A stretch of 5,210 bases of DNA from Oscillospiraceae bacterium. Its GTDB lineage: Bacteria > Bacillota > Clostridia > Oscillospirales > Oscillospiraceae. Shown here in pieces: positions 5,007-5,210 of this stretch (its first letter is position 1; every line of letters starts with the position of its first letter). Under the pieces are notes generated by a model. It was not told where the DNA came from and made no database searches. It was given only the letters and a program-made list of their open reading frames with translations. The translations under genes and the position numbers were made by a program. Where the stretch lies: the NCBI GenBank assembly GCA_017458025.1, contig JAFTGG010000235.1:1-5210 (forward strand), given 5' to 3'.

Positions 5007-5210
5007 ATGCCCATCATGGACGACGAACTGTTATACCGCCAGATGCCGCACAGCCTTGAGGCCGAACAGGCGGTGCTGGGCTCGATGCTCATCGACGCGA
5101 ACTGTATTCGGGACGTGATGGAAAAGCTGCGCCCCGAGGATTTTTACCTGCGCCAGAACCGCGAGGTGTTTGAAACGATCCAGTCGATGGTCCTCTACGG
5201 CAGGCCCATC
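5007..5210 (+). CDS. dnaB: Replicative DNA helicase DnaB, N-terminal fragment (runs off window)
   Basis: DnaB (called DnaC in Bacillus) is the hexameric 5'-3' helicase of the replication fork. Only 68 codons are present, from ATG 5007 to the right edge without a stop. They cover the start of the N-terminal domain that interacts with primase and helps form the hexamer collar. Diagnostic stretches are RQMPHSLEAEQAVLGSMLID (11-30), followed by the CI.DV, PEDFY and NREVFE signatures at 33-56. The ATPase domain would lie outside the window. AAGGAGG (4993-4999) is 7 bases before this ATG; the in-frame ATG at 5016 is too far from it. The 18-base gap after rplI and the conserved gdpP-rplI-dnaB order support one operon. 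Confidence 0.96.
   Translation, partial: MPIMDDELLYRQMPHSLEAEQAVLGSMLIDANCIRDVMEKLRPEDFYLRQNREVFETIQSMVLYGRPI

Noticed and set aside
4493..5059. A 188-codon + strand frame spanning rplI and the dnaB start
   Set aside because: Arg/Gly-rich out-of-frame shadow of rplI; L9 and DnaB are unmistakable in the other frames.

Overview
The window looks like chromosomal backbone of a GC-rich Firmicute, probably class Clostridia (an Oscillospiraceae- or Christensenellales-like gut lineage). The grounds are the gdpP-rplI-dnaB gene order, a 553-residue RNase J, strong AGGAG-type ribosome binding sites, frequent TTG starts and GC-biased third codon positions. The family-level placement is inference. No phage, plasmid, IS or CRISPR genes are visible.

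Layout. Positions 2-226 (+) hold the 3' end of a major facilitator superfamily (MFS) transporter. It converges on a complete RNase J gene at 479-2140 (-). Between their stop codons lies a ~250-bp non-coding block at 221-470 packed with six perfect-stem hairpins. The two outermost hairpins are exact reverse complements of each other and act as the likely terminators. Positions 2141-2485 are a divergent intergenic region. It holds a back-to-back promoter pair around an A/T tract, a probable ~210-nt structured leader for RNase J, and a short leader for the next gene. Positions 2486-4483 (+) encode a complete GdpP-type c-di-AMP phosphodiesterase, followed by rplI (ribosomal protein L9, 4542-4988) and the first 68 codons of dnaB (replicative helicase, from 5007). 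These three genes are closely spaced and probably form one operon.

How the genes work together. GdpP lowers c-di-AMP at the membrane, L9 is a large-subunit ribosomal protein and DnaB unwinds DNA at the fork. Their linkage is a long-conserved Firmicute arrangement rather than a single pathway. RNase J, transcribed away from them, is a global mRNA decay and rRNA maturation enzyme.

The protein-coding content is ordinary housekeeping. I found no evidence for an undescribed protein system. The unexplained signal is in the non-coding DNA: the hairpin array between the convergent genes, and a near-identical copy of one of its hairpins (19 of 20 bases) just upstream of the rplI ribosome binding site, which suggests a dispersed palindromic repeat family.
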